Shown here: positions 34,409 to 45,994 of the stretch, piece after piece
How positions within the stretch are numbered: the stretch's first letter is position 1
Layout: each line of letters starts with the position of its first letter
Assembly (NCBI GenBank): GCA_001566295.1
Contig: KQ964247.1
Location: forward strand, 1,550,001 to 1,614,000
Origin: Microdochium bolleyi
Lineage: Eukaryota; Ascomycota; Sordariomycetes; Xylariales; Microdochiaceae
Length of the DNA: 64,000 nt
Direction: 5' to 3'
Made by a program: the position numbers and the translations under genes
Notes under the pieces: generated by a model
What the model was told of the DNA's origin: nothing
Seen by the model: the letters and a program-made list of their open reading frames with translations, nothing else
The model's database searches: none

Positions 34409-34479
34409 GCCCACTACTGGAGTCGAACCAATTACCTCCTCATTACTAGTGAGGCGCTCTACCGATGAGCCAAGCGGGC
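34409..34479 (-). tRNA. tRNA-Thr (anticodon AGT)
   Basis: A 71-nt cloverleaf without intron. The acceptor stem pairs GCCCGCT with AGTGGGC, with one G-U. The D arm is GCTC/GAGC. The anticodon stem is CCTCA/TGAGG around the 7-nt loop CTAGTAA, giving anticodon AGT (read as IGT) for ACU/ACC codons. The T arm is ATTGG-TTCGACT-CCAGT. CCA is not encoded, as expected in a eukaryote. Confidence 0.95.
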
Positions 34480-35004
34480 AGATTGAATTGTGAAGTCGTG
34501 TCTTTGTAAAGTCTCATATACATGTTCAGTAGAAGAATAGTGATATGAGATGTCGTTGTGTAAGTGGAGGTGGTGAGCCTTTACTTTGGGTTGCTGGCTG
34601 TGTAGGAAGAAGTGGACGTGACTTTGATGAGAGTGCACACTATGCCCAGGAGATACCGTTTATGGAGACCGCGGGATTGCTTCGCCCAAACTCAACCATG
34701 AACTACTAGTGGCTATGACCGTAAGTGGCCTGAATCACTGACTATAAAATTTATACTTTACAGTGAGACAAGCAATGAAAGTTCGTGTCGAGACGTCTGC
34801 TGCAGCCTTAAAACAGCCCTATACCTTTGTTTAGACATGCTCAGACATCTGGACAGATGAAGAGGGTCCCTGGACGGCAATCTGGCAGGGCTGGTGTCAG
34901 TGATGGCAGCCCAAAGAGGCATGGGAGGTTATTTGACATTGCATGTAGGTAATTCAAGTCAAGGCGCCAGGCGGGTCGCCAGAGCAAATCAAGGGAGGAG
35001 ATCG
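34480..35004. other. Intergenic region between tRNA-Thr and the oxidoreductase relic
   Basis: No gene is recognised. It may include further decayed sequence of the relic to its right, but no family motif can be seen left of about 35005. Confidence 0.4.
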
Positions 35005-35690
35005 ACTTACACCCCAGTGACTGTGCCTTCGTCGCTGATGGACTCGACGGCATCGTCCTCCGGCATCCGCCTCAGCCACGCTGGCAGTCTCAGGCCCGAG
35101 TAATCTGCATCTCAACTTGCAATATCGTCACCGTTCGAGGTCTCTGCCAGGCTGTCACCACGGCTGCCACTGCCCTCGCGGCACCACTCCTCCGCGCGGC
35201 CGCCTTGGTTGGCAATCTATACTACCACTCCCACTTTCTCCTGTTCCTTCGGCCGGCGATTCTGCCTGTGTTTGTTGTTCCCAGGCTCGGGCTGAGTGTA
35301 GTGCTCCTCGCGTACCCCCACGCCGCCGCCCTGTTCGTCCCGCTCCGCGAGCCTCCGGTGCTCGTCAAAGCTCAGCCCGCCCCAGCTCCGCGCTCGCAGC
35401 TGGGACCCAGACCCTCGCGAGGAATCCCGGCGGCCTCAGGCAAGGCCGCCGGGGCGAACAGTCCAGGTCCGGTTTTGCGACAATGGGCGAGGTTGAGCGT
35501 GGTGAAGAGGCCGGATCCACGAGGTGGATCGTGGACCCCGGCTGGTCCTCGGACAGGTCGCACGCCGCCGTGGAGACGCCGACGATGCCGGCGCCGAGGA
35601 TACCCGTGTTGCTTCTTGGCGAGGAGGAGCTGGGGCTCGGCCGGAGGTGGAGTTTCTGCGGGCTTGCGAAGTCGGCGAGCAGCAGAGCCT
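35005..35690 (-). pseudogene. Decayed FAD-dependent oxidoreductase (DAO/Tda3-like) relic
   Basis: Fragments of a D-amino-acid-oxidase-like FAD protein are spread over several - strand frames. In order they are: TGILGAGIVGVSTA plus PGSTIHLVDP (about 35610-35503), the dinucleotide-binding betaalphabeta fold; PGFLARVW (about 35430-35400); LSFDEHRRLAER (about 35374-35340); AWGYARSTTLSP (about 35325-35288); and PAWLRRMPEDDAVESISDEG (about 35085-35020). The order and spacing match the N-terminal half of fungal homologues of S. pombe C1F5.03c. The pieces lie in different frames with stops between them. No start codon is visible upstream, and the C-terminal half is absent. Sequencing error is unlikely to explain so many breaks. 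The protein identity comes from recall of the family. Confidence 0.72.
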
Positions 35691-36060
35691 GCAGGTCGTT
35701 GCCTTACGGCAGGAGTCGTCTGAATGGATAGACTGAGAAGTGGTCAAGGGGGTTTAACGCGGGAATAAAAGAAAAAGCTTGGTATCGTGCTCAATGGCAC
35801 GTCTATATTTAGTTGATGGTATTGTTCACGATCAGATCTCGTGAGCCTTGGGGTCCGGTCCGCGGCGTTGCGCCATTGCCTCCCCCCACCTCACTTCCAT
35901 CGCCATGTCGTAATGACTGGGAGCTCGACTTCATCTGCCCCACCACGCAGCAAAAGATATATATCCCTCGACTTCGAACCCGGATCAGTTCTTTCGTTCA
36001 GTGAAGGAAGCAAGACGACCTTTACAATCGCCGACTCGCACAATCCACAAACCCACTACC
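35691..36060. other. Promoter region of the short-chain dehydrogenase
   Basis: It holds the 5' leader of the dehydrogenase, with a TATA-like element about 100 bp before the start codon. No gene is seen. Confidence 0.5.
35956..35966 (+). promoter_or_regulatory. TATA-like element upstream of the short-chain dehydrogenase
   Basis: GATATATATCC lies about 95-105 bp before the ATG at 36061, in the usual range for a fungal core promoter. Called from sequence and spacing only. Confidence 0.45.
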
Positions 36061-37057
36061 ATGGCAGCAGCAAAGACCTTCATTGTCACAGGCGCCAGCC
36101 GCGGCCTCGGCCTCGCGGTCGCGCAGATCCTGCTCAAGAGCTCGCACAATGTTTTCCTCGTCGCCCGGTCCGACGCCGACATGAAGCGTCTCAAGCAGGA
36201 GCACCCCGGCGCGGTTGACTACCTCGCGGCTGACCTGGCCGACTTCTCGGTACGTGTGACCTCTGGCGGATCAAGGTTGCCATATCAACACGAGTTGTTT
36301 TTAAGCAGACCATTTTGTTGACAGTGTCTTCCTCCGCAGACTGCCTCGAGCATTATTCAGTCCGCCGTCAAGACATTTGGCAAAATTGACGGCATTGTGG
36401 TCAACCACGGCGTCCTGGCGCCCATTACCAAGATCTCCGAGTCCAGCGCCGAGGAGTGGAGGAAGTGCTACGACATCAACGTCTTCAGCGCGGTCGCACT
36501 GGTACGTCTCACCACAGAGCCATTGGCTGTTTGAACTCGTAGTGTGCATTTGTAAATGTGCTGACTATTTCCTACAGATGAAAGAGGCTATCCCAGAGCT
36601 CCGCAAGACCAATGGCCGCGTGGTTTTCGTTTCCTCCGGCGCGGCCTTCGCCGCCATCACGGCATGGGGATCCTACGGCACATCCAAGGCTGCGCTGAAC
36701 CACATCAACGCGCACCTCGCGGCTGAGGAACCTTCGATCACGAGCGTGGCAATCTCACCTGGCAAGGTCGACACAGACATGCAGAAGCAGATCAGGGAGG
36801 AGGGCAAGACGGGCATGGCCGAGGCCGTCCACGCCAGCTTTGTCGACGAGCACGAGTCTGGCAAACTGCTACCCGCCGACCTGCCCGGCTCCGTCATCGC
36901 GAAGTTGGTTGAGAGCGCGCCGAAGGAGTTCAGTGGCAAGCATTACAGGTACGATCAAATGAGCTCGGGCCCCCTTGTGGCATGACACATGGACGCAACA
37001 GCTGACATTACATGCAGATGGAACGACGACGAGCTTGCTCAGTTCCAGAAGAAGTGA
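36061..37057 (+). CDS. Short-chain dehydrogenase/reductase (SDR, Irc24/YIR035C-like)
   Basis: This is a probable cytosolic NADP(H)-dependent oxidoreductase of the classical SDR family; yeast relatives Irc24 and YIR035C reduce carbonyl compounds such as benzil. The exons are 36061-36249, 36340-36501, 36578-36948 and 37018-37057, giving 253 residues. The cofactor motif TGASRGLG is at 10-17, and VVNHG is the NAG-like motif. Ser136/Ser137, Tyr150 and Lys154 form the catalytic set. The last exon encodes only the C-terminal WNDDELAQFQKK, a conserved ending in this subgroup. The substrate is unknown. It is separated from the oxidoreductase relic by only about 370 bp, but no functional link is evident. 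Confidence 0.92.
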
Positions 37058-38546
37058 CCTGTGTATGACTAACAAGAGGCGAGTTAGCGGATAGTGCCAA
37101 TAACGTTGTCTTGGTGATAGAAGTAGAACAAGGTAGTTGCTTCAGACGAAAGATGAAAAGTCTCGATATTGTTTTCCACAGTATAGTTCGGTTTTAGCAT
37201 GGAATATTTTTGTCATCATTAGAGCGTGGGCAGGTGGACCAAATCCAGTCGTAAAATCGCGACACAGTCGCGTCAAGTAGTCTTACCTTACAGTGGTATG
37301 CAGTGGCACAAGGGCTTCACAGAAACAGTCCCCGTCGATCAGACTGTGGTGCTAAAATGTGTTGCTCTTGAGCCACCACCATGCTTGCCAAACAAGGTTC
37401 CGTGGAGATTTTTCACTTCGACGTGTTGTGAGGCAGGATACGAGGGGCCAAAGATCGAGCCGGGGAATGTTGGGCGACGTGCAACATGTTGCTGAGAACG
37501 GTAGAAGCCTGAGTAAAAGCCAGTTAGCAATGCGATTTGGACAGAGCTGATATCTAGCCGAAAGGTTGTGTATTTCCAAGTTCAGTCGTGTCATTTGGCT
37601 TGACGAGTCGATCACCATGTATGTAGTAAGACTGGGGCGACATCGTGATCATCATTTGGAAAAGGGCGTGGCACGAGCGACGTGCATGTGACGGGAATGG
37701 TGTAGACAAACCTTTGGACGTGATCAGAGTCGCGGGAGGGAGCGTTGCGGCAGCAGACGACTGCGAAGAAGCTGATCCCGGCCGCGACTCTTCAGGCTGG
37801 CCTCGCAGCAGGATCTCGCAGCAGGGTCCAGCATCGGTGCCAGCATGGCAAAGCCAAGGCCTGCATGACTGAGGCGAGGACGAGAAGAGAGGGTTGCTGC
37901 GCCGTTGTGCGGGCGGCAGCGGTGGTTGGGTGTTGAAGGAGGAGAAGGACAAGCTGTGCCTGCCGTCCAGAATATTTTTTTTATGGAGTTGCGAAAGCGC
38001 TGTATGGAGCTGCATCAGTCAGCCACGCAAATTGGCCAGTGGGGTCCACGCAGAGCTCAGTCCCGCCTCCACCGTGCCGTCTTGAAGGCAGGAGCCGGAG
38101 CTGTTGTAGGCCGGCATGCGTCACTTCCAGTATTGTCACAAGATGTTTAGCTCAGGTCGGCATCGGCGGGGCAGAGCAGCTGGTCGCCAGGCTGTGTACA
38201 GTGTGTCAGATGGAGGGAATGTGTCAAGATGATGGATGGCCAGGTGGGTGGCATTATGTACGCAGGAAGTGATGGCACTAAGTGAACGCGCCCAGAGTGC
38301 GCCCCCATCAGAGCCGCCTGTCGCAGCGGCGTGTATTAAAGACGCCGGCCTGCCCTCTCTCCCCACGCGCATCTGGCCGCAGCCTCATCCGCGCTTGTGC
38401 ACATGGTACTCCGTATCATACTGTACATGTAAACCAACCTCCAGACCTCGTCTTCACAACCTCGCACACCACGTTATACCACCTCTGTCGCCCCCTTCCA
38501 GGCTGTCTTCTCCTACTGCGTCAGCTACAGCACACACCCAGTCGCC
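37058..38546. other. Intergenic region between the SDR and NC2-beta genes
   Basis: This 1.5-kb spacer holds the SDR 3' end and the NC2-beta promoter. The frame at 37554-38015 (-) has no family resemblance. No repeat array is seen. Confidence 0.45.
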
Positions 38547-39200
38547 ATGTCGGACCACGAGCACGGAGGTAAGTGCCACCTTCAAGTCATGCCACTCGAC
38601 CTTTACCCGCTCCCTTGTAGCCTTGCCCCACTATTCCCACCAAGTCCATACCACGATGGGGGACACGATGTTTGTTGTGCAAAGTGTCACAGCATTCACT
38701 GCCAATCTCTTAAGCCTCTATTATTCCAACTTCTGACGCTCTCGTAGCCAACGACGACCTGTCGCTGCCCAAGGCAACCGTCCAGAAGATCGTCAGCGAG
38801 ATCCTCCCGCCCTCAACAGGCGTGTCCTTCTCAAAGGAGGCTCGCGACGTACTCATCGAGTGCTGTGTCGAGTTCATCACGCTCATCTCGTCAGAGGCCA
38901 ACGACATCTCCGAGAAGGAGGCCAAGAAGACCATCGCCTGTGACCACATCACAAAGGCCCTCGAGACGCTTGGGTTCGGCGACTACGTTCCTGCCGTCCT
39001 AGACGCTGCGACTGCCCACAAGGAGACCCAGAAGGTAAGCTTTCTTCCGTGCCTCGCAGCGAATCGTACTAACCCGTCTGCCCGTAATCCAGGTCCGTGA
39101 AAAGCGCGGCAACAAGTTTGAAGAGAGCGGCATGTCCATCGAGGAACTCCAAAGACTCCAGGAAGAGCAGTTCGCGGCTGCCAGGGAGCGCCACAACTGA
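38547..39200 (+). CDS. Negative cofactor 2 beta (NC2-beta/Dr1), histone-fold transcription regulator
   Basis: NC2-beta pairs with NC2-alpha through histone folds and binds TBP on promoter DNA, blocking TFIIA and TFIIB entry; it acts in the nucleus. The exons are 38547-38568, 38748-39034 and 39093-39200, giving 138 residues. The first exon encodes only seven residues and is followed by a 179-bp intron, long for this window. The histone fold covers about 11-100, with LPKATVQKIVSEILP and FITLISSEANDISEKEAKKTI. The C-terminal exon encodes a charged helix rich in Glu/Gln/Arg. Length and motif order fit yeast Ncb2 and human DR1 trimmed of its long Gln/Ala tail. Confidence 0.94.
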
Positions 39201-40444
39201 CCCCGTCGCACAGTTTCTCTTTTCCTTTTCACCTCGCAAGCATCATGTGGCGTTCGGCTGGGGTTTTTTCCATCTTGCTCGGTTTAGCGGTGGCGTGTTC
39301 ATATGGAGCGGACTATGTCAGTGACGGCTGGAATGACATATGATTCCATGCATTACACGTCAATCTTCAATCCTACTTTAGCCGCGAGAGGCTCTTTCCA
39401 ACAACCCGAATGGTTGACGCATTCTACGACCTGGCCTTCAGATTGACGTGATTGGTTACATGAGAATGGCTCGGCGTTGCAGGCAACTGTGAAGTGTTGC
39501 AGACGCTGTCCTCCAACTGATGTTTGGCACCTACCACATCTTGTCGCTCATTTCTTCTCTGAAAAACGTCAAGAAATCTGCTCCTACAAGACGGGTGCGG
39601 CTTGTGTGTGGCAGACCGTGCTCTGGGCTGCATCTCGCTCAAATTGGAGCGAGGGTGGCCTCCCAGCCGCGCACATCGCAGGTGCGTCGCCGCCTCTCGG
39701 CCGAAGCATACGCCCTTGGCGTAGCCCAGTATCGGCCGGAACGCAGACTGGAGTGTTGTTCCCTGTCTGCCCGTGGCCACATGTGGCGGGAGGACGGTCA
39801 ACGGCAGCCCTCCCGAAGTCGCTCCGAAAGCCCCTGGCCTGACAGAAGAGTGGTTGCACAAATAGCGGTTGTGTCTGTTCCACCGGTAGCACATCTCTGC
39901 CTGACTGGGTGGCCCAGGTCTTGTACAACGCCGGATGCTTTGCAAATGCAATTTCCTGCTCATGAAGGCTAGGCAGGACATCCACACAGTCCACGCCACC
40001 TTCCATCCACTCTTGCAGACAGACTCGTCTTCTGCAGCACCTCGGCTCTCCACCATGGCTGCAGACATTGTCGGCATAACATGCAGAATGCGTGGGTACC
40101 AAGGGTCGATGCCTGAGATGAAGTTTCGACTAGGCGTGCCTGACGACGACTGCTCTCTACGGAAGCGCCATATCGACCAGGTCCCAACGTCTGACGTGGC
40201 TCATGACTGATCACAACCGTCCTGAAGGACGAAGAAGGCCAGCCGTGCCCGCCAGGCGACTCACCACATATAACAAACGAGCTGCATCCACAAGTTCAAC
40301 GGCTCTCGTCCAGGGCACAACCCGAGATCTCACCTGTGGTTACACACGACTGGGAACTTGGCGCTATAGCCGAAACATCCTCTAGTTCTCCTGGGATATT
40401 CCCCCTTCGCCTCGCAGCTTGTCTTTCTCTTCTGACCGGATGCG
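39201..40444. other. Intergenic region between NC2-beta and the MFS gene
   Basis: This holds the NC2-beta 3' UTR and the MFS promoter. A 217-residue frame at 39424-40077 (-) has no recognisable domain and is probably chance. A TATAA-like sequence lies near 40269. Confidence 0.45.
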
Positions 40445-42522
40445 ATGGACTCGCTACATATCCTTGTTGACGCCCATAACCCACGCGACGAGGTAATCTG
40501 CTCACAGCCCCAGCGTTCTCCCATGCCGCGGAAGGAAGAGATGGCTTTTGACAGCATCTCTCCCATCATCTCATCTGTGACGAAAGGCGTGCAAGACACC
40601 GAGGATGGCAAGCGAGAGACCGACGGCGGGCGAAGGGACCGCCTTGTCCTCTCTTCACGAGATGCGTCATACTCTTCCGGAGACCAGCCACGCGAGGCAG
40701 CCCCCGAGCCGGTCGTCACGCTGACCTCTCGTCGGCTCATGTCCTTCATCGCCATGGCTTTGCTCTGGACCGCCTCCCAGATCCCACTGTACCTGTTTGG
40801 TGAGTACCGTCTTCTTCGTTGACCAAGGGATGTGTACTCACATCCGTGAAGCGGGCATTTCTCCGATCATCTACGGCGACATCGGCGGTACAGACAAGTG
40901 GATATGGTTTGTGACTGGCAACCTGTTGGGTTCTGCTGCCATCTGCCCTTTCAGCGGCGCCCTCTCCGATCTACTTGGACGCAGACACGTGGCTATCGGA
41001 GGGACTTTATGCGTGTTGATTGGCCAACTCATCTGCTCGCTAGCCGCGAACATGGACGTCTTTATCGGTAAGATATCACGAGTTTCTCAAAGCTCGTAGA
41101 CACGTTCGTGAAGAGAGAAGCTGACTAAAGATATCTGTTCATCCTGCCAGCCGGCATGACCGTCTCTGGGATAGGGGCCGGTATCAACGAGCTCACTGCC
41201 CTCGCAGCCACGGCTGAGATGGCTCCCACCTCGAAGCGTGGATTCTACGTTGCCTGCCTGATCCTGACCGTCCTGCCCTTCTGCGCCTCGGTGCTATGGG
41301 CACAGCTCATTGCGCACTACGCCCACTGGCGATATGTCGGTCTGGTCACCTGCGTGTGGTCATTCCTTGCCCTTGTGTGTCTGGCTTGCTTCTACTTCCC
41401 ACCACCACGGGTCAACTGTGAAGGGCTATCGAAGCAAGAGATTGTCCGGCGGATCGACTACGTTGGCGGTGCATTGTCCATTGTCGGGATCGTTCTGCTC
41501 ACCTGCGGTCTGCTGTTTGGAGGCTATCAGGTACGTTCTACCTCTACTGGTGCCCGTACATTTGTGCGGCCTGACTGACCTCGGAGACAACGCAGTACTC
41601 CTGGACGGATGCCCACACTTTAGTCCCATTGATCTTCGGCCTCCTGACTCTCGTCGCCTTCATGCTCTGGGAAATCCGCTGGGCTCCATTCCCAATGTTC
41701 CCGCGCCGGCTCGGTAGGGCGCAGCGCAACTTCACCCTGACCCTCATCATCACCTTCATCTCTGGGGCCAACTTCTTCGCCGTGCTCATGATCTGGCCAC
41801 CGCAGGCCCACAACGTCTACGGGCACGACCCGATCGGCGTCGGCATCCGCGGCATGCCCTTCGCCTTCGCGGTGCTCGGCGGCGCCGTGGCCTCCCTCTT
41901 CCTCATGTCGTACCTACGCCGCTGGGGCAGCAGCACGCGGTGGCTCCTCGCGGGCTCCTCGGTGCTCATGACCGCGGGCTGCGGCGCGCTGTCCGCAGCG
42001 CGGATCGACAACATCACCACGGTCTACGGGATCCTGTTTCTCGCGGGGACGGGCGTCGGGGGTATCGTCATCCCGGCATCGCTGCTGTCCACTATCATAT
42101 GCCCAGACGACCTTATCGCCACCATCTCCGCGCTGACCCTCGCGGTCCGCGTCGTCGGCGGCGCCCTCGGGTTCGCCGTCTACTACAACGTCTTCGCGGC
42201 CAAGCTGGGTGCCAACATGGCGCGCCTCGTGACCCCCGTGTGCGTCGACGCCGGCATCACCGACCCGCTCGCGCTCGCGCGCATCATGGCCCTCACCGCG
42301 AGCGGGCTGACGGAGAGGATCCTCGACGATGGCGTCGCGGGCCTGCACGGCGACGTCGCGCTGTGGAAGGATATCGTGCTGGCGGGCAAGAGGGCGTTCG
42401 AGGCGAGCTACCCTTGGGTGTACTACGCCAGTGTGCCATTCGGCGTGGTCTCCATCGTGGCGAGCCTCCTGGTGACGGATATCTCGGAGTATATGACTGA
42501 TGATGTGGCTGTGGTGATGTGA
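40445..42522 (+). CDS. MFS transporter, TRI12-like (drug:H+ antiporter DHA2 type)
   Basis: This is a polytopic plasma-membrane protein of the fungal TRI12 group, whose known members export trichothecenes or move siderophores or drugs by proton coupling. The exons are 40445-40799, 40852-41067, 41151-41530 and 41596-42522, giving 625 residues. About 95 polar N-terminal residues precede the first helix (MALLWTASQIPLYLF). The motif-A region reads GALSDLLGRRHVAIGG, and GMTVSGIGAGINELTALAATAEM is a strong group signature. Around 13-14 hydrophobic segments are visible. The small second exon begins at a CG after GTGAAG and gives GISPIIYGDIGGTDKW, which matches the family. No biosynthetic genes lie beside it, so a self-protection or general efflux role cannot be tied to a product. 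Confidence 0.92.
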
Positions 42523-43005
42523 ATGCGGCAGTGGCATGGGATGTGTGACTGCTCGCATGGCGCTGGGCGGGTACCCGAGAGTGTTGCTGGGGCCGAGGGC
42601 GAGTGACGTCTTTTGGATACGAAGGAAACCTGAGGGAGGACTAGGGCAAAGGGATCCATCGCGACGGCTCACGGCGGTAGACATGTAATCAGGGCGTGAA
42701 TCAGGAGCGGCGGGTTCGGTCGTGACGTGGAAAAGCCACAAGAGAGCAAAGATCCATCTTGAGATCAGACAGGTAGACACTCCCGTGAACAGATGGCAGC
42801 GTCACTCCTCAATGTTCATTTCGTGTATCGATGTTGCCTCATGGGAGCAGAGCTCTGTCGATATCTCATCAAGAAACATCATCTCCTTTATTCGTGTACT
42901 GCTTAATACTCTATACACTGCGTCTATGCACCCGTGTTCATTGATATGCCGATGCAAACGCCCGCTTCTTTCCCCCTTGTCCTTGTATAGTGGCCATGAT
43001 CTGGC
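42523..43005. other. Convergent 3' region
   Basis: This spacer lies between the convergent MFS and EMC1 genes. No gene is seen. Confidence 0.5.
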
Positions 43006-45994
43006 TTAGCCAAGAGTCTGCCACCGCAGATCGATCTGCTTCTTCCTAACCTATACGTGTAACCATTCGATCAGTATGTCTACCTTAGGAGAACAAGAAA
43101 AAAAGGTGGGGGGTCATGAGAGAGCTTACGATAGGTCCCAGGACAGTAACACCAGCGACGAGCGCAAGCACAGTAGTCACGACCGTAGCCTTGTTGAACC
43201 CGCGACCGAGGATGTCGAATGCCATACTAGGCGCGACACGGGTGCCGAAGATATCAATGCCGTAGGCGAACACCAGGCTCGTGCTCTCGAGAGTGGCGGG
43301 GGAGGTGATGATTTCGCACACTCCCAGGACGTCGCGCTCGTGCGTGATCATCATGCGCGGGTCCAGCTCGATGGCCGCATGATAGCGGCTCAGGCCTTCC
43401 TCCATCTCCGCGGCAGTCGGGTCGCGGCCAACGGTCCGCCGCGGCTCGAGGAGCGGGCGGGGCAGGCCTGCGATGGAGTGAAGCTCGGGCGCGTAGGCAA
43501 GCACTTGACGAGTGGTGATGCCCTGGCGCGTCTGAGTGACAGCGAGCGATGTGAGTGGGGTGGAGAGCACGAAGGTCTTGGACTCGGCAGACGGAAGGGG
43601 GGCACCGCTGGGCAGGTCGACAGGGTCAAATGCAGAGTAGTCTGTCGTGTCGCCGAGCACGCCGCGATCGTTAGAAACTTCAGACTCGTAGAGGTCGGTG
43701 ATCACAATCTGGTAGCCCTTGAGCGCCTGGGTGGGAGTGTCACGCAGGGTGTATTCGCCATAGAATGTGCAGGTGAACCAATTCTCGGCCAACGCACAGG
43801 TCACATCTTTGCCACCGTCGACGCCCTCAAACACAGACGAGGAAAGGATCTGTCCAGAGACGGAGTCGAGGAGGTAAATAGTGAGAGCAGCCGTGGACTC
43901 GTCGATAGCCGCAACGACAAGCGTGTTAGGGTTCAGGTACTTGTACTTGACGCTTCGGTCCCCTAGGACGCGGCCGATCGAGGCGACGGGATCATGCTTG
44001 CTTCTGCTTGCGACGGCCACAATGTTGAAGCCCGTGGGAGGGGTGAAGGTCCAGACGGGCACGGATGCAGCCTTGTCCTTGCCAGCGACGAACTGGCTGC
44101 CATGGAGGGAGCCAGTTGCAGTGCGTGTCACGATGACTTGCTTGGGAGCCCAGTTGTTGGGCACTTCGCTGAGTTCACCCCCAGGACCGATGGGTAGAAG
44201 CCAAGGGCCAGCTTCGCTGTCCACGGCAATCGCGCCCTCGATCGCAGGCATGAGACCCGCAGGCATGACCTCGACCGTCTGCCCGTTGTCGGCACGAACG
44301 ATGATGAACTCTCCATGAGCTCCGCGGATAGTCACAAACCCAAGATGGTCGTCGGCGTGGATGGCCTTTACGTCCCAAGGTTTGACGGCTGGAGACTCGC
44401 GGGCATTCTTGCTCCAGACGACCTTGCCCGAGTTGCCAGCGTCGAGTCCGTAGATACTTCCACGCTTAGTGGCGAGAACAATGAGCTTGTGGAAGCCAAA
44501 GCTGTCTTTCGTCAATGTGCCTGTACCAGTTGGGCCATCAGTACCAAGAACGCTACTGACGAAGCGTGAAGGGATGGACTGGAGCCAGGCAGGCAAATGC
44601 TGCAGGTCCTGGACGTGTCGGTTGACCCTGTGGATGTAAGCGGATAATGGGTTGCTATGGGCCTCAGCCTCCAGGGTGCGAGCGAACTCCTCAGATTCGG
44701 GTATCTCTGCCCAGGTTGCGGCCACGGCGCCGCTCAAACCCTCTGGGCGAGTCCAACCAAACTCGCCATTGTAGACAAGTGTCCAGTCGTCGGCGTTCGT
44801 CACCACAGCAGATCTGACAGAGTACTTGCCACCGGCCTTCGACACCACCTCGGAGACACCGTGGAGGGCTGCGGCACCAATGGCTTTCTTGGGAAGTGGC
44901 CAGCGGCCAATCACTCCATGGGACCCAGAAGCTGTGATGCTAATCTCATCTGCGGTGACTCTTGTGAAGTAGACGTTCGAGGCAGACGAGCTGGTGGAGA
45001 AGGCGCCCGGTCCGTCCAAGAGAGGTAGCTCGTACGCCTGGGTCACAGCATTCGTCTTGAGATCCACGTGGTAGACCTCGCCCTTATTGCCGGTCTCTGT
45101 GCGCGTGTGCACAAGGAAGTGCGCAGACGACTGTACGGTGTGTGGCGCATGAACCTCAACACTGATGGCTCCAGCAGGCAAGGGAAATTCGACCTTGGCT
45201 TTGGTGCCCAGGACGTTGACCTTGAGCTTGTTGAGGTTGTTGTCCGTCCAGGCGACGACAGGCGCAGCAGAGTTGGCTCCGACGAACATGATATCGTCCT
45301 CGCCCTGAATCTCGCCCTTGGTGCTGATGACAACCTCGTCGAGTTTCTTGCCTGTGGCAGTGTCCAAGACGAGGACATGGAGGCTGTACGAGAGCAGCGA
45401 TCCGTGGAGGGTGATCACAAAGACCTTTTCGACGTTGGTGCTAACTTGGAGGGGCAAATCGTTGGTGACCTGACGATATTCCCAGACTACACGACCTTCG
45501 GTGCCATGTATCCTGCGCGCGACCGTTGCGCCGTCCTCTTCCAAAAGCACAAGTACATCCTTGTGGCTTGCGCCAGTCATTTCCATGATCTCGAGATCCT
45601 TAACCCTGCCTTCAAAGTGCAGTGACCAGATGTTGCGGCCACTCGTCGCATCCCACGCCTGCACGGCATTGTCAAGGGCGCTGACCAACCATGGCTCGTC
45701 TTCGCCAGCGCGGAGATGGCCCCGAGAAGCTGTCGAGTTGCCGTCGAGGAGTTGCCGCCAGACGACGGCGCCGCTTGAGGGGTTGACGGCGCCCACAACA
45801 CCGAGGTCGCTGAGCGTGTAGAGGAGGCTGGCTTTCTCTTGTTGCCGCGGCCGGTGGAAGAAGGTCGTCTCGCGCAGGGGGACGCCGAGGAGCTGGTGAT
45901 GATAGTCGATGTGTCCGACCTCGTCCTCGAAGACTGCGCGTACGGTGGTGGCCAGCGCCAGGAACAGCGGCAGGAGGAGGGAGGTGAGCTGCAT
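43006..45994 (-). CDS. EMC1: ER membrane protein complex subunit 1 (EMC1)
   Basis: EMC1 is the large lumenal subunit of the EMC insertase, which places tail-anchored and polytopic proteins in the ER membrane. Exon 1 runs 45994-43130 and a small last exon runs 43050-43006, giving 969 residues. A signal peptide spans about 1-20 (MQLTSLLLPLFLALATTVRA), followed by the conserved VFEDEVGHIDYHHQLLG. The body is a beta-propeller/PQQ-like region. The C-terminal DUF1620 domain includes DILGRGFNKATVV, then one membrane helix. The last exon encodes VRKKQIDLRWQTLG, the positively charged tail typical of EMC1. Reading through the GTAAGC donor instead would give an unrelated end, so the 79-bp intron is well supported. 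The acceptor is TATAG; a TTAG five bases later would break the frame. Confidence 0.96.

Noticed and set aside
35005..35690. RIP-mutated transposon as the explanation for the broken frames
   Set aside because: The segment is GC-rich and the breaks look like frameshifts, not C-to-T changes; the motifs belong to a cellular oxidoreductase.
39424..40077. 217-residue - strand frame between NC2-beta and the MFS gene
   Set aside because: No domain, no splice partners, and a composition rich in Arg, Ser, Cys and His typical of translated noncoding DNA. A weakly expressed novel gene cannot be fully excluded.
40445..42522. Secondary-metabolite cluster around the TRI12-like transporter
   Set aside because: Neighbours are NC2-beta and EMC1, both housekeeping genes. 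No synthase, P450 or pathway regulator is present.
43076..43966. 296-residue + strand frame opposite EMC1
   Set aside because: It overlaps conserved EMC1 sequence and shows no family resemblance of its own.
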